Positions 10,201-17,683 of a stretch of DNA of 64,000 bases are shown piece by piece (within the stretch, counting starts at the first letter, position 1; every line of letters begins with the position of its first letter). The notes under the pieces were generated by a model. That model was not told the DNA's origin, searched no databases, and saw nothing but the letters and a program-made list of their open reading frames with translations. The translations under genes were made by a program, and so were the position numbers. Source of the stretch: Bacillus spongiae (GTDB taxonomy: Bacteria; Bacillota; Bacilli; Bacillales; Bacillaceae_K); contig NZ_JBBAXC010000010.1 of NCBI RefSeq assembly GCF_037120725.1, forward strand, positions 62,001 to 126,000. Direction: 5' to 3'.

Positions 10201-10401
10201 GATAGAATAGGTATCTTCCGCTCCAGCTTCCATTTGTTGGTCCAAATAAGACGCAACTTGACTTTGAACATTTGAAGGAAGGGTAATTTGCCCTTTTTCT
10301 TTTACTAATTGCTGTAAATCTGGCATTGTCATAACGATAGCCACCGTTACAGCAATCCACGTAATGAACGATAGTAATCTTGCATTCAATACTTTCTTCA
10401 A
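7276..10401 (-). CDS. MMPL/RND-family exporter with long coiled-coil insertion
   Basis: A 1041-residue membrane transporter with duplicated RND halves. Transmembrane blocks lie near residues 13-30, 185-340 and 365-385, and again near 865-1020. The helix pairs VFLVVILFGIGTDYNILLYTR and IMIVALGVDYSIFLMMRY carry the Asp-Tyr motif expected for proton relay in MMPL proteins. Between the halves (about 480-780) lies a long extracytoplasmic segment of repeating E/D-G-L heptads, predicted as a coiled coil, as in B. subtilis YdgH-like proteins. Such exporters move lipids, siderophores or hydrophobic drugs; the substrate is not evident. It is controlled by the adjacent TetR gene through the palindrome at 10446-10465. 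Confidence 0.9.
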   Translation of the reverse strand: MKKVLNARLLSFITWIAVTVAIVMTMPDLQQLVKEKGQITLPSNVQSQVASYLDQQMEAGAEDTYSIIAVYHNDSKQKFTKEQVSDINATIDQLNNKKAELGITEMVTHLDSKEIAEQLISEDGTTILTQIAVDEKSGEINEVADRLNEVIQLEQENVNTFLTGNSLIIDDFSHSIEEGVKKTEAIAVIFIIGVLILVFRSPIIPVISLLTVGISYLVSMGVVAHLVDLLNFPFSNFTQVFLVVILFGIGTDYNILLYTRFKEELSKSEDIYSAVKNTFKSAGKTVIYSGLAVFIGFAVLFLADFSLYRSMSAVAIGVAVLILVLITLNPFFMALLGKTMFWPSKKFEGHGDSKLWAFLSKQSFIRPFTVLIMLAVLLIPVLIKQNDTLSYNDLLEVDDSYASKQGINIIEKHYSPGFSSPTTVLIQEDKRLDNQKSLQELDELAEKISKIEGVSTVLSPTRPLGEKIKELYLNDQSDILSEGLGEAQSGVDEINAGLSTARDEISASDTNELDKIQAMIDGTGEVKSGVSSLADGVDQLAEGYKQGAIGAKELEDGLAEFKESFSVLFDGYRQFERELGNIRDYLSTIQVDIERSMASYEQIINELETSLNEIVNANPELTEMIDIEGIFADANAEAATIREGLAELPAEYERVKTMIASIEDDANKQLKIVSAGLNEMETGINQLHEGAGELRAGLEEGVSGSEQMSSQTPELEAGLNQIHDGQKQLFTGLQDLEGQMELLQSGLSASTEGLDDIHSGLNDAEGYLNELGASPSSLKFFVPQEILEGEDFQTGLDTYMSADRKIAQMNIVLSVNPYSKEAMSIVSEINHLVESATKGTEFEDAVIGIGGKSAENVDLENLASGDFARTATIMLIGIGLVLVYITKSIFQPIYIIVSMVLAYGASIRITEIISVNVLDMEYLTWNVPFFSFIMIVALGVDYSIFLMMRYVEIDGISRMPIVEAAKHIGGVVISAALILGGTFAALIPSGVLTLIQVATVVMVALAILSFVMLPILLPGLIGMQDKLERKKAQQRGNSTNL

Positions 10402-10445
10402 CTTGATACATCCCTTTATATAAAATTTTTCTAAACTACATTAAG

Positions 10446-10465
10446 CGGAATGAATATTCATTCCG
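10446..10465. promoter_or_regulatory. TetR operator upstream of the MMPL gene
   Basis: Perfect 20-bp palindrome CGGAATGAATATTCATTCCG, 45 bases before the exporter start. An almost identical site lies before the TetR gene itself. The core TGAATGAATATTCATTCA-like form is typical of FadR/YsiA-type TetR operators. Confidence 0.85.
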
Positions 10466-10497
10466 GAATAAAAAGAGGAAATGCCAATAATCGATGG

Positions 10498-11064
10498 CTA
10501 CCTCTTTATCGCATTCCAACAACAATTTTCTACATCTACTATGAGCTCTTTCGAATAGTGAATACTTCCACTTCTTATATTAAGATAGACTTCTTTAAAA
10601 GAGCCAAATACGATGGAAATAATGACCTCTGGAGATAATTCACAAATAACTCCCTCTTGTTTTCCTTCTTCAATAAAGTGATAGAGAAATTCAAAGAACT
10701 CCTGACTCATTTGTCTACTTTCTTCGTCAAGATAAAGATCATGATTTTGATAAGAAAGAAACACTACTCCTTCAGGTCTCTCTTCTGTATAAGTAAATAG
10801 TCCATTGAAAATACGATGAAACTTATTACGTATATTATTCTCAGATCCTGAAAGGCTTTGCGTAATGACTTCTGAAAACTCGGTTATGCACTTTTGAAAT
10901 AAAACATTCAATAAGCCCTCTTTGTTTTCAAAGTAGCGATAAATCGTTCCAGCTCCTACTTTTGCTGATTCAGCAATCATTGGAACAGTCGTCGCATCAA
11001 AATTTCGATTAGCAAATAGCTTTAGTGCCGCTTCTAAAATAGCATCGCGTTTCGTTGCTTCCAT
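10498..11064 (-). CDS. TetR/AcrR-family transcriptional repressor
   Basis: A 188-residue one-component repressor. Residues 5-50 form the TetR DNA-binding domain (AILEAALKLFANRNFDATTV, then GAGTIYRYFENKEGLL); the remainder is all-helical and should bind a hydrophobic ligand. The ATG at 11062-11064 is preferred over an upstream GTG because AGAGGTG is spaced correctly before it. It precedes the exporter gene on the same strand, and near-identical palindromes sit before both genes, so autoregulation and co-repression are inferred. The inducer is probably a substrate of the exporter. Confidence 0.92.
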   Translation of the reverse strand: MEATKRDAILEAALKLFANRNFDATTVPMIAESAKVGAGTIYRYFENKEGLLNVLFQKCITEFSEVITQSLSGSENNIRNKFHRIFNGLFTYTEERPEGVVFLSYQNHDLYLDEESRQMSQEFFEFLYHFIEEGKQEGVICELSPEVIISIVFGSFKEVYLNIRSGSIHYSKELIVDVENCCWNAIKR

Positions 11065-11082
11065 TTCAATCACCTCTCATGC

Positions 11083-11100
11083 GGAATGAACATTCATTCC
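11083..11100. promoter_or_regulatory. TetR operator upstream of the tetR-type gene
   Basis: GGAATGAACATTCATTCC, 19 bases from the start codon of the repressor gene. It differs from the site before the exporter only at the central pair. Confidence 0.85.
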
Positions 11101-11392
11101 TTTCGTTATAATAATATAATTTTTCTACTGTTACGTCAATAAATGTACATCGAGTTTTATGAACTTATAGAATATCAAGTTTTGTATTTAATTCCGTAAT
11201 TTAGCTACTCTCTACTAACACCCTCGATTAACATGGTTCACAAAGAGATGGTTTATGTAATATCACATCCATTACCTCTATATAATAGTGGGAGAACCGT
11301 TGTTGCTGCTCACCCTCTCCATAAAAAATAAAATCTAGGAACTAGTCCAAGATTCTATTTTAATTTAAACAAAGGTTTAGAGGATGTATAAT
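11101..11392. other. Intergenic stretch
   Basis: About 290 AT-rich bases holding the tetR promoter. A short hairpin-like element is visible near 11320-11365 (TAGGAACTAGTCC region). No gene is seen. Confidence 0.4.
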
Positions 11393-11593
11393 TTGAGCAT
11401 TGGCAAGATATTAACGTTTGCTTATTGCATGCTAATAATGATTATAATAATTGGGCTAATAATACCGATTGAAATAACTTCCGCTGCAATGTCCAAAAAA
11501 AGACCGAGGAAACATAGACAATTATCACCCTTTTCCCCAAGTAAAAAAACTAAAGCAAAAATGGCCGAAAAAACAGAGCTCATAAACGATTGA
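11393..11593 (+). CDS. Small membrane-anchored basic protein
   Basis: A 66-residue protein with one transmembrane helix (about residues 7-27) followed by a strongly basic, Pro/Ser/Lys-rich tail (KKRPRKHRQ to the end). The TTG at 11393 is preferred to the ATG nine bases upstream because AGAGG is spaced eight bases before it, whereas it abuts the ATG. It lies before the zinc-binding lipoprotein gene but outside the Zur boxes. Family unknown. Confidence 0.45.
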   Translation: MSIGKILTFAYCMLIMIIIIGLIIPIEITSAAMSKKRPRKHRQLSPFSPSKKTKAKMAEKTELIND

Positions 11594-11667
11594 CTATTAA
11601 TTCAAGAGAATCAATCTCAAAAACACCTATTATAATAATTGACAAAGTGAAAATTCATGATAGAATT

Positions 11668-11688
11668 AAATCGGAAATATTACGGTTT
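11668..11688. promoter_or_regulatory. Zur box 1
   Basis: A 21-bp interrupted palindrome AAATCG-N9-CGGTTT with central ATATTACG. It fits the Bacillus Zur consensus AAATCGTAATNATTACGATTT with a few mismatches. It lies about 110 bases before the zinc-lipoprotein gene. Confidence 0.75.
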
Positions 11689-11737
11689 ACCCTTTACTTG
11701 TCTATCACTCTTTTAAAAAACTTTTTTTTCGCGGAAT

Positions 11738-11758
11738 AAATCGGAATTATTTCGATTT
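11738..11758. promoter_or_regulatory. Zur box 2
   Basis: AAATCG-N9-CGATTT, a closer match to the Zur consensus, 22 bases before the start codon and 70 bases (centre to centre) from box 1. Binding here would block transcription when zinc is sufficient. Confidence 0.85.
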
Positions 11759-11780
11759 ATAAATATTAGGAGGATGTATC

Positions 11781-12770
11781 TTGAAAAAGAAAATAGTATT
11801 ATTTTTTGTGTTAACAGCCATATTCATCATGACAGCATGCAGCAATACTCAAGAAAAAACGGATGGAAATGAAAAAACAGATGGAAAACTAACCATTTAC
11901 ACTACTGTCTTCCCCCTAAAGGATTTTTCAGAAAAAATTGGTGGGGATTTCGTACATGTTGAAAGTATTATTCCTCTAGGTGCAGATGCCCATACCTTTG
12001 AGCCAACATTGAAACAAATGCAGGATATTGCAGACGCAGACCTATTTTTGTATACGACGAGTCAACTTGAAACCTATGCAGCTGATATGAAAAAATCCTT
12101 ATCGGATAATCAAGTAACATTTATGGAGACAGCTTATGGGATTGATACTGTCACATCAGAAGAGGAGCATAGTGAAGAAGAAACTCATAGTGAGGAAGAG
12201 GAAGCACATAGTGAGGAAGAGGGAGAAAGTGGTCATGAAGAACATGAAGACCAGGATCCACATGTTTGGCTTGACCCACTTCTTGCTATTGAAATAGCAG
12301 AAAATATTACAGCATCATTCAGTGAATTACTACCGGAACAACAATCAACATTTGAAGAAAACTTTCAAAAAGTAAAAGAAGAATTATTACAGATTGATGA
12401 GGAAATGCAGAGCACTATAGAAGAAAGTTCTTCAAAAGAAATTCTTGTTTCCCATGCGGCATACGGATATTGGGAAAGACGATATGGCCTTGAGCAAATA
12501 GCCATATCCGGCCTGTCTCCATCTAATGAACCTTCGCAAAAGGAACTAGCAGAACTTATTTCACTTGCTAAGGATCATAATATTGAATATGTTATTTTTG
12601 AACAAAATGTTTCATCAAAAGTTTCAAAGGTTATCCAACAAGAACTTGGGGTTGAAAAACTATATCTTCACAATTTATCTGTTCAAACAAAAGAAGATGC
12701 AAACCAAAATGAAGATTATTTTAGCCTAATGGAAAAAAATATTCAAACACTTAAAACCGCTTTACAATAA
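11781..12770 (+). CDS. znuA: Zinc ABC transporter substrate-binding lipoprotein
   Basis: A cluster A-1 metal-binding lipoprotein of 329 residues. The signal peptide ends in the lipobox MTAC, with the lipidated Cys at residue 20. Zinc ligands are visible: His71 in GADAHTFEP, His161 in DPHVWLDP and the His of VSHAAYGYW, with FEQN as the later acidic position. Between ligands one and two lies a His/Glu-rich loop (about 126-158), diagnostic of ZnuA/AdcA-type zinc carriers rather than manganese carriers. The start is TTG with AGGAGG upstream. Two Zur boxes precede it. No permease or ATPase gene follows, so it must work with a transporter encoded elsewhere. The B. subtilis counterpart is also called ZnuA (AdcA). 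Confidence 0.92.
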   Translation: MKKKIVLFFVLTAIFIMTACSNTQEKTDGNEKTDGKLTIYTTVFPLKDFSEKIGGDFVHVESIIPLGADAHTFEPTLKQMQDIADADLFLYTTSQLETYAADMKKSLSDNQVTFMETAYGIDTVTSEEEHSEEETHSEEEEAHSEEEGESGHEEHEDQDPHVWLDPLLAIEIAENITASFSELLPEQQSTFEENFQKVKEELLQIDEEMQSTIEESSSKEILVSHAAYGYWERRYGLEQIAISGLSPSNEPSQKELAELISLAKDHNIEYVIFEQNVSSKVSKVIQQELGVEKLYLHNLSVQTKEDANQNEDYFSLMEKNIQTLKTALQ

Positions 12771-12787
12771 CAAGTGCATATATCTAC

Positions 12788-12830
12788 GAAAGCAGCAGCT
12801 ATTTATCAAGAAATAGTTGCTGCTTTCTTT
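12788..12830 (+). terminator. Intrinsic terminator after the zinc lipoprotein gene
   Basis: Stem GAAAGCAGCAGCTATTT with AAATAGTTGCTGCTTTC (one mismatch), followed by a T-rich tail. Confidence 0.9.
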
Positions 12831-13095
12831 ATATAGACGCAAAATAATAAACTACGATTTAATTTGATCATTGATAGACAGTGCAGCAATTTTGCATTAG
12901 CTCGTTGCTGAAGCGGAAATAATATCAAACTTTGTGTATCCGGTTATTTTTTTTAGGTGATAGCTGGTATTCGAAAAAATAGAAGCGAATACGGAATGAA
13001 TGACTTCATGAAGAACGACCATGCTGATGATGAAAAGATGTAATTAAAAAGAATGACAACTGTTTCAGATGTCATAAACTTGGTTTACGCTTTTT
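12831..13095. other. Intergenic stretch, nothing recognised
   Basis: About 265 bases between convergent genes with no plausible gene or regulatory site. Confidence 0.4.
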
Positions 13096-13341
13096 TTAAT
13101 TGATAAGCACTCCGAGCGAAACGAAAACAATCACAAAGACGAGATACATGATTAAAGACTGCCATGTTAATGAGAATTGAGTGTTCAACTCCTCCTTTGT
13201 CATAACAGTAGTGATACGTAACCCCGTAAGAGTCGTGACGTCACTTGTTTTATTAATTTTAAATAACTCGTAAATGTAATCGATTAAGAAGATGATGGAC
13301 CAAATTACCGTTCCTATTCCGATGTACTTTTTGATTTTCAT
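13096..13341 (-). CDS. Small membrane protein, second gene of a damaged pair
   Basis: An 81-residue protein with transmembrane helices at about 5-24 and 58-79 and a polar central segment. The ATG at 13339-13341 follows GGAGGGG at ideal spacing; a longer frame upstream lacks this. Its ribosome binding site overlaps the end of a frameshifted membrane protein gene on the same strand, so the two were translationally coupled. No family recognised. Confidence 0.65.
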   Translation of the reverse strand: MKIKKYIGIGTVIWSIIFLIDYIYELFKINKTSDVTTLTGLRITTVMTKEELNTQFSLTWQSLIMYLVFVIVFVSLGVLIN

Positions 13342-13352
13342 TTTGTCCCCTC

Positions 13353-13661
13353 CTATTCTTTCTTTATGATCAAATATACAACACATAATAGGACAATGTT
13401 ATTGAGAGAAGATACATTGATGATAATGACGAATGTTAATTCAAGTGCGATGGTCTCATTGTCGTTACTATGCGACTTAATATCCGCAACGGAAAAGATG
13501 GTAATACCGTACATACTCTGTGAGCCCAACATATAAAGCTGCGGAAATTAAGATGACAACGGACTTATCTTGTAGGTGGTGAATGACTTGCGAAGAAATC
13601 GTAGAATCTGTATAGGTAATCGCTACAATGTCAAGGACGCGCACCGGAAGTGGAAAAATCT
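13353..13661 (-). pseudogene. Frameshifted membrane protein gene
   Basis: The 5' part (from about 13661) reads VRVLDIVAITYTDSTISSQV and a hydrophobic helix VVILISAALYVG. The natural continuation MYGITIFSVADIKSHSN and a last helix IVLLCVVYLIIKKE lies in another frame and ends at 13353, abutting the next gene's ribosome binding site. One frame change near 13535 explains the break. A residual 59-codon frame starting at 13532 might still be translated. Family unknown. Confidence 0.55.
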
Positions 13662-14066
13662 ACAAACAAAGAAAAAAAGAATATTCTATCTTATTCAACC
13701 TTATTATTACATTAATTTCCATTAGTGTGAAATAGGTTTTTTATCTTATATTGTGTTTTTTTGAAAAGATACACTTGCTTCTTTATTATTAATTAGATGT
13801 TCACACCACTTTTTTAGTATTGCTTCAGTAGTTATTTCGTTTAACTTTGTGTTGATTTAAGCGCTTGAATATCTCTTGCTTAAACTCGCAATCAGTTTGA
13901 TGGTATAAATAGCGCTATATTTTCAAATCTTTCACATAAAGCTCACGATGTCTTAATGTAGAATAAGCATGTAAAGCCGTTTTTCTTTAAAATAATGAAA
14001 AAACCACTGGAAATAAGGGCTCTAATTTAGTATTTTTATAGAAACAAAAGGAAACAGGAGGAAAAG
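13662..14066. other. Intergenic stretch, nothing recognised
   Basis: Very AT-rich. It should hold the promoter of the downstream GNAT gene, but no clear site can be assigned. Confidence 0.4.
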
Positions 14067-14570
14067 ATGGAGATTATTAGACTAGCACCCTCGCATGCAA
14101 AACAATATTGGCAATTAAGAATGAAAGCACTTAAAGAACATCCAGAGGCTTTTTTAACAAGTTATGAAGAATCACTACAACAAAGTCGCCCTATCGAGCA
14201 AACAGCTGAACGACTTTCTAATGAAAATAATTATACGTTTGGGGCATTTGAAAACGGTGAACTTATTGGGATGGTTACTCTACTAAGAGAATCTCGGAAG
14301 AAAATACGTCATCGTGCAAATATATATGCGATGTACGTAAATGACAGTAACCAAGGGAGAGGAATTGGTAAAGCCCTTTTACAGGAAGCCATTGCAGTTG
14401 CGAAGACGCTTCCTGAACTGAAAAAAATAAATTTAGCGGTTGTGAGCGGAAATCATCAAGCAAAGAAACTATATGAAACTTTAGGTTTTTCCGTTTATGG
14501 AGTTGAAAAGTTCGCACTGTTTGTCGAAGGCCGCTATTATGATGAAGAATTTATGTCTTTATTATTGTAA
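14067..14570 (+). CDS. GNAT-family N-acetyltransferase
   Basis: A 167-residue acetyltransferase using acetyl-CoA. Motif A, the pyrophosphate-binding loop, is clear: MYVNDSNQGRGIGKALLQEA around residues 93-112. It is followed by motif B (NLAVVSGNHQAKKLYETLGF), and the protein ends in a FALFVEGRYYDEEFM strand typical of RimI/YhfO-like members. AGGAGG lies seven bases before the ATG. It is a single gene; the acceptor substrate cannot be told from sequence. Confidence 0.9.
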   Translation: MEIIRLAPSHAKQYWQLRMKALKEHPEAFLTSYEESLQQSRPIEQTAERLSNENNYTFGAFENGELIGMVTLLRESRKKIRHRANIYAMYVNDSNQGRGIGKALLQEAIAVAKTLPELKKINLAVVSGNHQAKKLYETLGFSVYGVEKFALFVEGRYYDEEFMSLLL

Positions 14571-14664
14571 TACTCACTCCCACAGAAAATGCATTACCGC
14601 TTAAATTCGAATGAGTGAAGAAAATGCCTTTTTCATTTACTATATTAGACAATGTCAATTTTAT

Positions 14665-14698
14665 AAATACCACCCTCTGAGGGTGGTATTTATTTATT
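14665..14698 (+). terminator. Terminator downstream of the GNAT gene
   Basis: Perfect 12-base arms AAATACCACCCT and AGGGTGGTATTT around a CTG loop, then TTATTTATT. The spacing of about 95 bases from the stop codon is rather long. Confidence 0.85.
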
Positions 14699-14864
14699 GA
14701 AGAATAATACAAGAATTCAAGATTGCAATTAAAAAAGTGCTGTAACTAGTTTTGTTCTAAGATTTCATACACCATTCAATACCACTCATTTCGCCCTTCA
14801 TAAACAAAATACTCATCCTCTTGCTTAAACTTCCTTAATTAGCATGGAAAGGTCGGTTAAATGT

Positions 14865-16091
14865 TTATTTTACCCTTTTCATCTGAAAGACATCTTTTCC
14901 ATTTTTTAAAACGGACTGCAAAAGTGATACTAACGCAGGATGGTTCGGTCTAACTTCCTTTCCTTCCCCTATTCGCTCTAACTGCTGTGAATACCAAGTT
15001 ATTTCCAAAGGAGCGCGAGAATCGATCCAATTTAGACCGGTTTTAATAGGAGCTAATTGAACCTCTTGTATGCGATTTTCCTTCAGTAACTGTGGCAAAT
15101 TTGGGTACACAGCAAGTGGACGAGCAACTCCTACAAAATCCGTTGCGTGTGATTCTAGCGCTGATTCCATTCCTGTTTTTGAACGAAAGCCACCTGTTAC
15201 ACATAATGGCATGTCAACACTTTTCCTCAATTTCCTAGCGAAGTCGATAAAATAAGCTTCACGAGCTTTCGTGCTTTCCTTCACATTTTTCCCCGTCATT
15301 TGAGGGTTTTCATACGTCCCTCCTGAAATTTCCAATAAGTCGACGCCTTCTTTCTCCAACTGTTCAGCAACGAATATCGCTTCTTCTTCTGAAAAACCTG
15401 CTTTCATAAAGTCAGCAGAATTCATTTTTACACTAATGGGAAATGACCCAGTTTGACTTCGAATTTCTCTATATACTTCCATTAAAAATTTCATTCTTCC
15501 ATGAATATCACCACCCCATTCATCTTGGCGATGATTATGCCGTGGTGATAAAAATTGACTAATTAAATAGCCATGAGCACCGTGGATTTGAACTCCCGTA
15601 AACCCTGCTGTTTTTGCCAGTTTTGCACTTTGACCAAATCGTTTAATAACATCCGCAATTTCAGTTGGAGTAATTTCTCTTGGATGAGGGAAAAATCGGC
15701 TTATACTTTTATGTAATGGAATAGCCGAAGGGGCAACTGTTTCTGATACAATTCCTTTCGGAGATTGCTTTCCTGGATGATTCAACTGCATCCAAAGCTC
15801 AGTATTATTTCCAGTACCTCGTTCAGCCCATTTTTCTAAATATGGTAGTGCTTTTTCATCTTCTACTACAACATTTTTCGGTTCACCTAGAGCTCTTCGG
15901 TCAACCATCACATTGCCAGTTACAACAATCCCTGTTCCACCCTCTGCCCATTTTTCATATAATCGATATAGGGACTCTGTTGGAAGATGATTTTTGTCTG
16001 CTAACCCTTCACTCATAGCCCCTTTAAAAAAACGATTTTTACTCTTCATTCCATTTTTCGACGTAAACTCTTTATATAAAATAGATTCCAC
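14865..16091 (-). CDS. NADH:flavin oxidoreductase (Old Yellow Enzyme family)
   Basis: A 408-residue FMN-dependent oxidoreductase that reduces activated double bonds or related electrophiles with NAD(P)H. The TIM-barrel signature HGAHGYLISQFLSP followed by NHRQDEWGG (about residues 175-200) is characteristic. FMN-phosphate binding residues lie around TGGFRS and DFVGVARPL near 305-335. The length and the extra C-terminal 60 residues fit the group of NADH:flavin oxidoreductase/NADH oxidase proteins rather than the 340-residue YqjM. It is a single gene, and its physiological substrate is unknown. Confidence 0.9.
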   Translation of the reverse strand: MESILYKEFTSKNGMKSKNRFFKGAMSEGLADKNHLPTESLYRLYEKWAEGGTGIVVTGNVMVDRRALGEPKNVVVEDEKALPYLEKWAERGTGNNTELWMQLNHPGKQSPKGIVSETVAPSAIPLHKSISRFFPHPREITPTEIADVIKRFGQSAKLAKTAGFTGVQIHGAHGYLISQFLSPRHNHRQDEWGGDIHGRMKFLMEVYREIRSQTGSFPISVKMNSADFMKAGFSEEEAIFVAEQLEKEGVDLLEISGGTYENPQMTGKNVKESTKAREAYFIDFARKLRKSVDMPLCVTGGFRSKTGMESALESHATDFVGVARPLAVYPNLPQLLKENRIQEVQLAPIKTGLNWIDSRAPLEITWYSQQLERIGEGKEVRPNHPALVSLLQSVLKNGKDVFQMKRVK

Positions 16092-16228
16092 CCTTTACAC
16101 CCCTTATCTATACTACAACCATTTTAGAATTTAAAATGATGGACAGTCAATTCTAAACCCTTCGAGATTTGCAGTATCGACTTTATGTAGGAAATCATCT
16201 AGATATTTCGTTAGACTCATGGGTAAAT

Positions 16229-16263
16229 GAAAAAACCTGTGAATCCTTGCAAAGATTCACAGG
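16229..16263 (-). terminator. Intrinsic terminator of the lytic transglycosylase gene
   Basis: Arms CCTGTGAATC and GATTCACAGG form a perfect 10-bp stem with an eight-base loop. The run of A at 16230-16235 supplies the U-tract for minus-strand transcripts. Confidence 0.9.
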
Positions 16264-16319
16264 GTAAGAGTGGAATGTTACAAATAGATATCCTACCTTT
16301 AACGTCACACCTATTGATC

Positions 16320-16961
16320 TCATTCCATACTTGTCGAAACACTCTCTTCTTTTAAATCCTTCTCATATTTTTCAAGATAATACAACACCGTTTCTACATA
16401 TTCCTCGCTATGATTATACTGGAATACTGCTTTTTCAACGTTTCCTTCTTTTACCCCATGTAGCGATAAATATTTCGCAGCTGAGAAGATGGCATCTTCA
16501 ACATCCCAAGGGTCCGCTTTCCCGTCAGCATTTGCATCTACCCCATAACCACCATATTGATCGATCACTTCAGGGTCCGTAAGTTCTTGATCAGAGATTT
16601 CACCTCTTCCAAGGTCACCACAAGTAGGATGCTGCCAACCCACAAAAGTACAAGGCATAAATTGCATAGGACCGATGGCTCCAGCTGGTGAGACCATTAC
16701 TTCCATTTTTGAAAATCTTGTTTCTACTCGGTGGTGTGCCGCTAATAATGTCCATGGAACATCATATCTCTCACCAGCAGCCTGATAAATGGGAATAAAC
16801 TCACCAGGAATATCATCTATAAAGTTTTTTGTATCAGAATGTTGAACATTAACATCGTTCATTGTTTTTTGATTCGTAATGTAGTATAACGAAAATAGAA
16901 TAATTGGAACTAGCATTATTGCTATATACGAAAGCTTGGAACGTGTTATTTTCTTCTTCAA
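16320..16961 (-). CDS. Membrane-anchored lytic transglycosylase
   Basis: A 213-residue murein lytic transglycosylase cleaving the MurNAc-GlcNAc bond with anhydro product formation. A TTG start at 16961 is chosen because GAGGTGGGA precedes it; longer frames run into the previous gene. A single N-terminal transmembrane helix (about 10-28) anchors it. The SLT/MltB-type fold shows catalytic Glu in HHRVETRFSK, then SPAGAIGPMQFMP and the DANADGKADPWDVEDAIFSAAKYL segment common to Bacillus spore-forming species. It sits just after a yjcZ-type gene on the same strand. Sporulation or cell-wall turnover is a likely role by context. Confidence 0.88.
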   Translation of the reverse strand: MKKKITRSKLSYIAIMLVPIILFSLYYITNQKTMNDVNVQHSDTKNFIDDIPGEFIPIYQAAGERYDVPWTLLAAHHRVETRFSKMEVMVSPAGAIGPMQFMPCTFVGWQHPTCGDLGRGEISDQELTDPEVIDQYGGYGVDANADGKADPWDVEDAIFSAAKYLSLHGVKEGNVEKAVFQYNHSEEYVETVLYYLEKYEKDLKEESVSTSME

Positions 16962-17053
16962 GCTTGTCCCACCTCTACTAGTAAATGAATATGTATAAGA
17001 TAAAAAAGAATACAATATAGTTGTACCTATATTGTATCCTTTTTTTCCATTTT

Positions 17054-17206
17054 TTAATATACAAAAGCTGCTCCAACGATAATCAATAAAATAAATAATA
17101 CGACGATCAACGCAAAACCACCTGCGAAGCCTCCGCCACCGTACCCGTAGCAACATCCAGAGCCTGGGTAGCCATACCCGTGACCATAACCACCATATCC
17201 GTACAT
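17054..17206 (-). CDS. YjcZ-family small sporulation-associated membrane protein
   Basis: A 50-residue protein with a Gly/Tyr-rich N-terminal half ([15 protein letters not shown], a CC pair, GYGGGG) and a C-terminal hydrophobic helix ending [17 protein letters not shown], the hallmark of the YjcZ family. The ATG at 17206 follows GGAGGTGAAG; a 28-codon frame extension is discarded. Family members are induced in sporulation and associated with spore membranes. A second copy occurs at 38200-38322. Confidence 0.9.
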   Translation of the reverse strand: MYGYGGYGHGYGYPGSGCCYGYGGGGFAGGFALIVVLFILLIIVGAAFVY

Positions 17207-17489
17207 GAATACTTCACCTCCGTTACGTCTTTCACTATGTACTATATGCATGATCAAAAAAAGTGGGTAGGCATTCACACAGGTTAACACAATATCTCAT
17301 CGACAAATTCCTTACCATTCGTCCTCAAAAACCTGAATTATTTCATTATTTATGCTAATTCATTGTATTTTCTCTTACATAGACAACATAAAAATACTAA
17401 GTATCTTCACTTCAGTAAGTAAGTTTTGGTTTCTCAATATAAACGTCAAATTACTATTTAATGTACTGAAAGTATTTCAATAAGTCTTA

Positions 17490-17573
17490 TTAAATACTAA
17501 AGAAGCGCGGACCTGCAAAAGCTAGTACAAGGTTTAATATGCCAAGATTGTTTTTGAATGGCTTCTTATCCAT
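17490..17573 (-). CDS. Putative 27-residue hydrophobic peptide
   Basis: A short frame with ATG preceded by AAAGGAAAAAAC. The product starts MDKKPFKNNLG and then has a hydrophobic stretch ILNLVLAFAG ending in an FFSI tail. It lies between the map terminator and the yjcZ gene, on the same strand. Size and composition fit small spore or membrane peptides of Bacilli, but there is no homologue I can name. Confidence 0.4.
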   Translation of the reverse strand: MDKKPFKNNLGILNLVLAFAGPRFFSI

Positions 17574-17621
17574 GTTTTTTCCTTTAGGTTTCTCCTCTTT
17601 CCATTTAAACCCTGTTTAAAA

Positions 17622-17668
17622 TAGAAAAACCCTCCAATTCACTACTTCAATTGGAGAGTTTTCTATAT
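17622..17668 (-). terminator. Intrinsic terminator of map
   Basis: Arms AAAACCCTCCAATT (17626-17639) and AATTGGAGAGTTTT (17649-17662) around a nine-base loop, immediately downstream of the aminopeptidase stop codon. Confidence 0.88.
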
Positions 17669-17683
17669 TCTATTCGCTTATCT

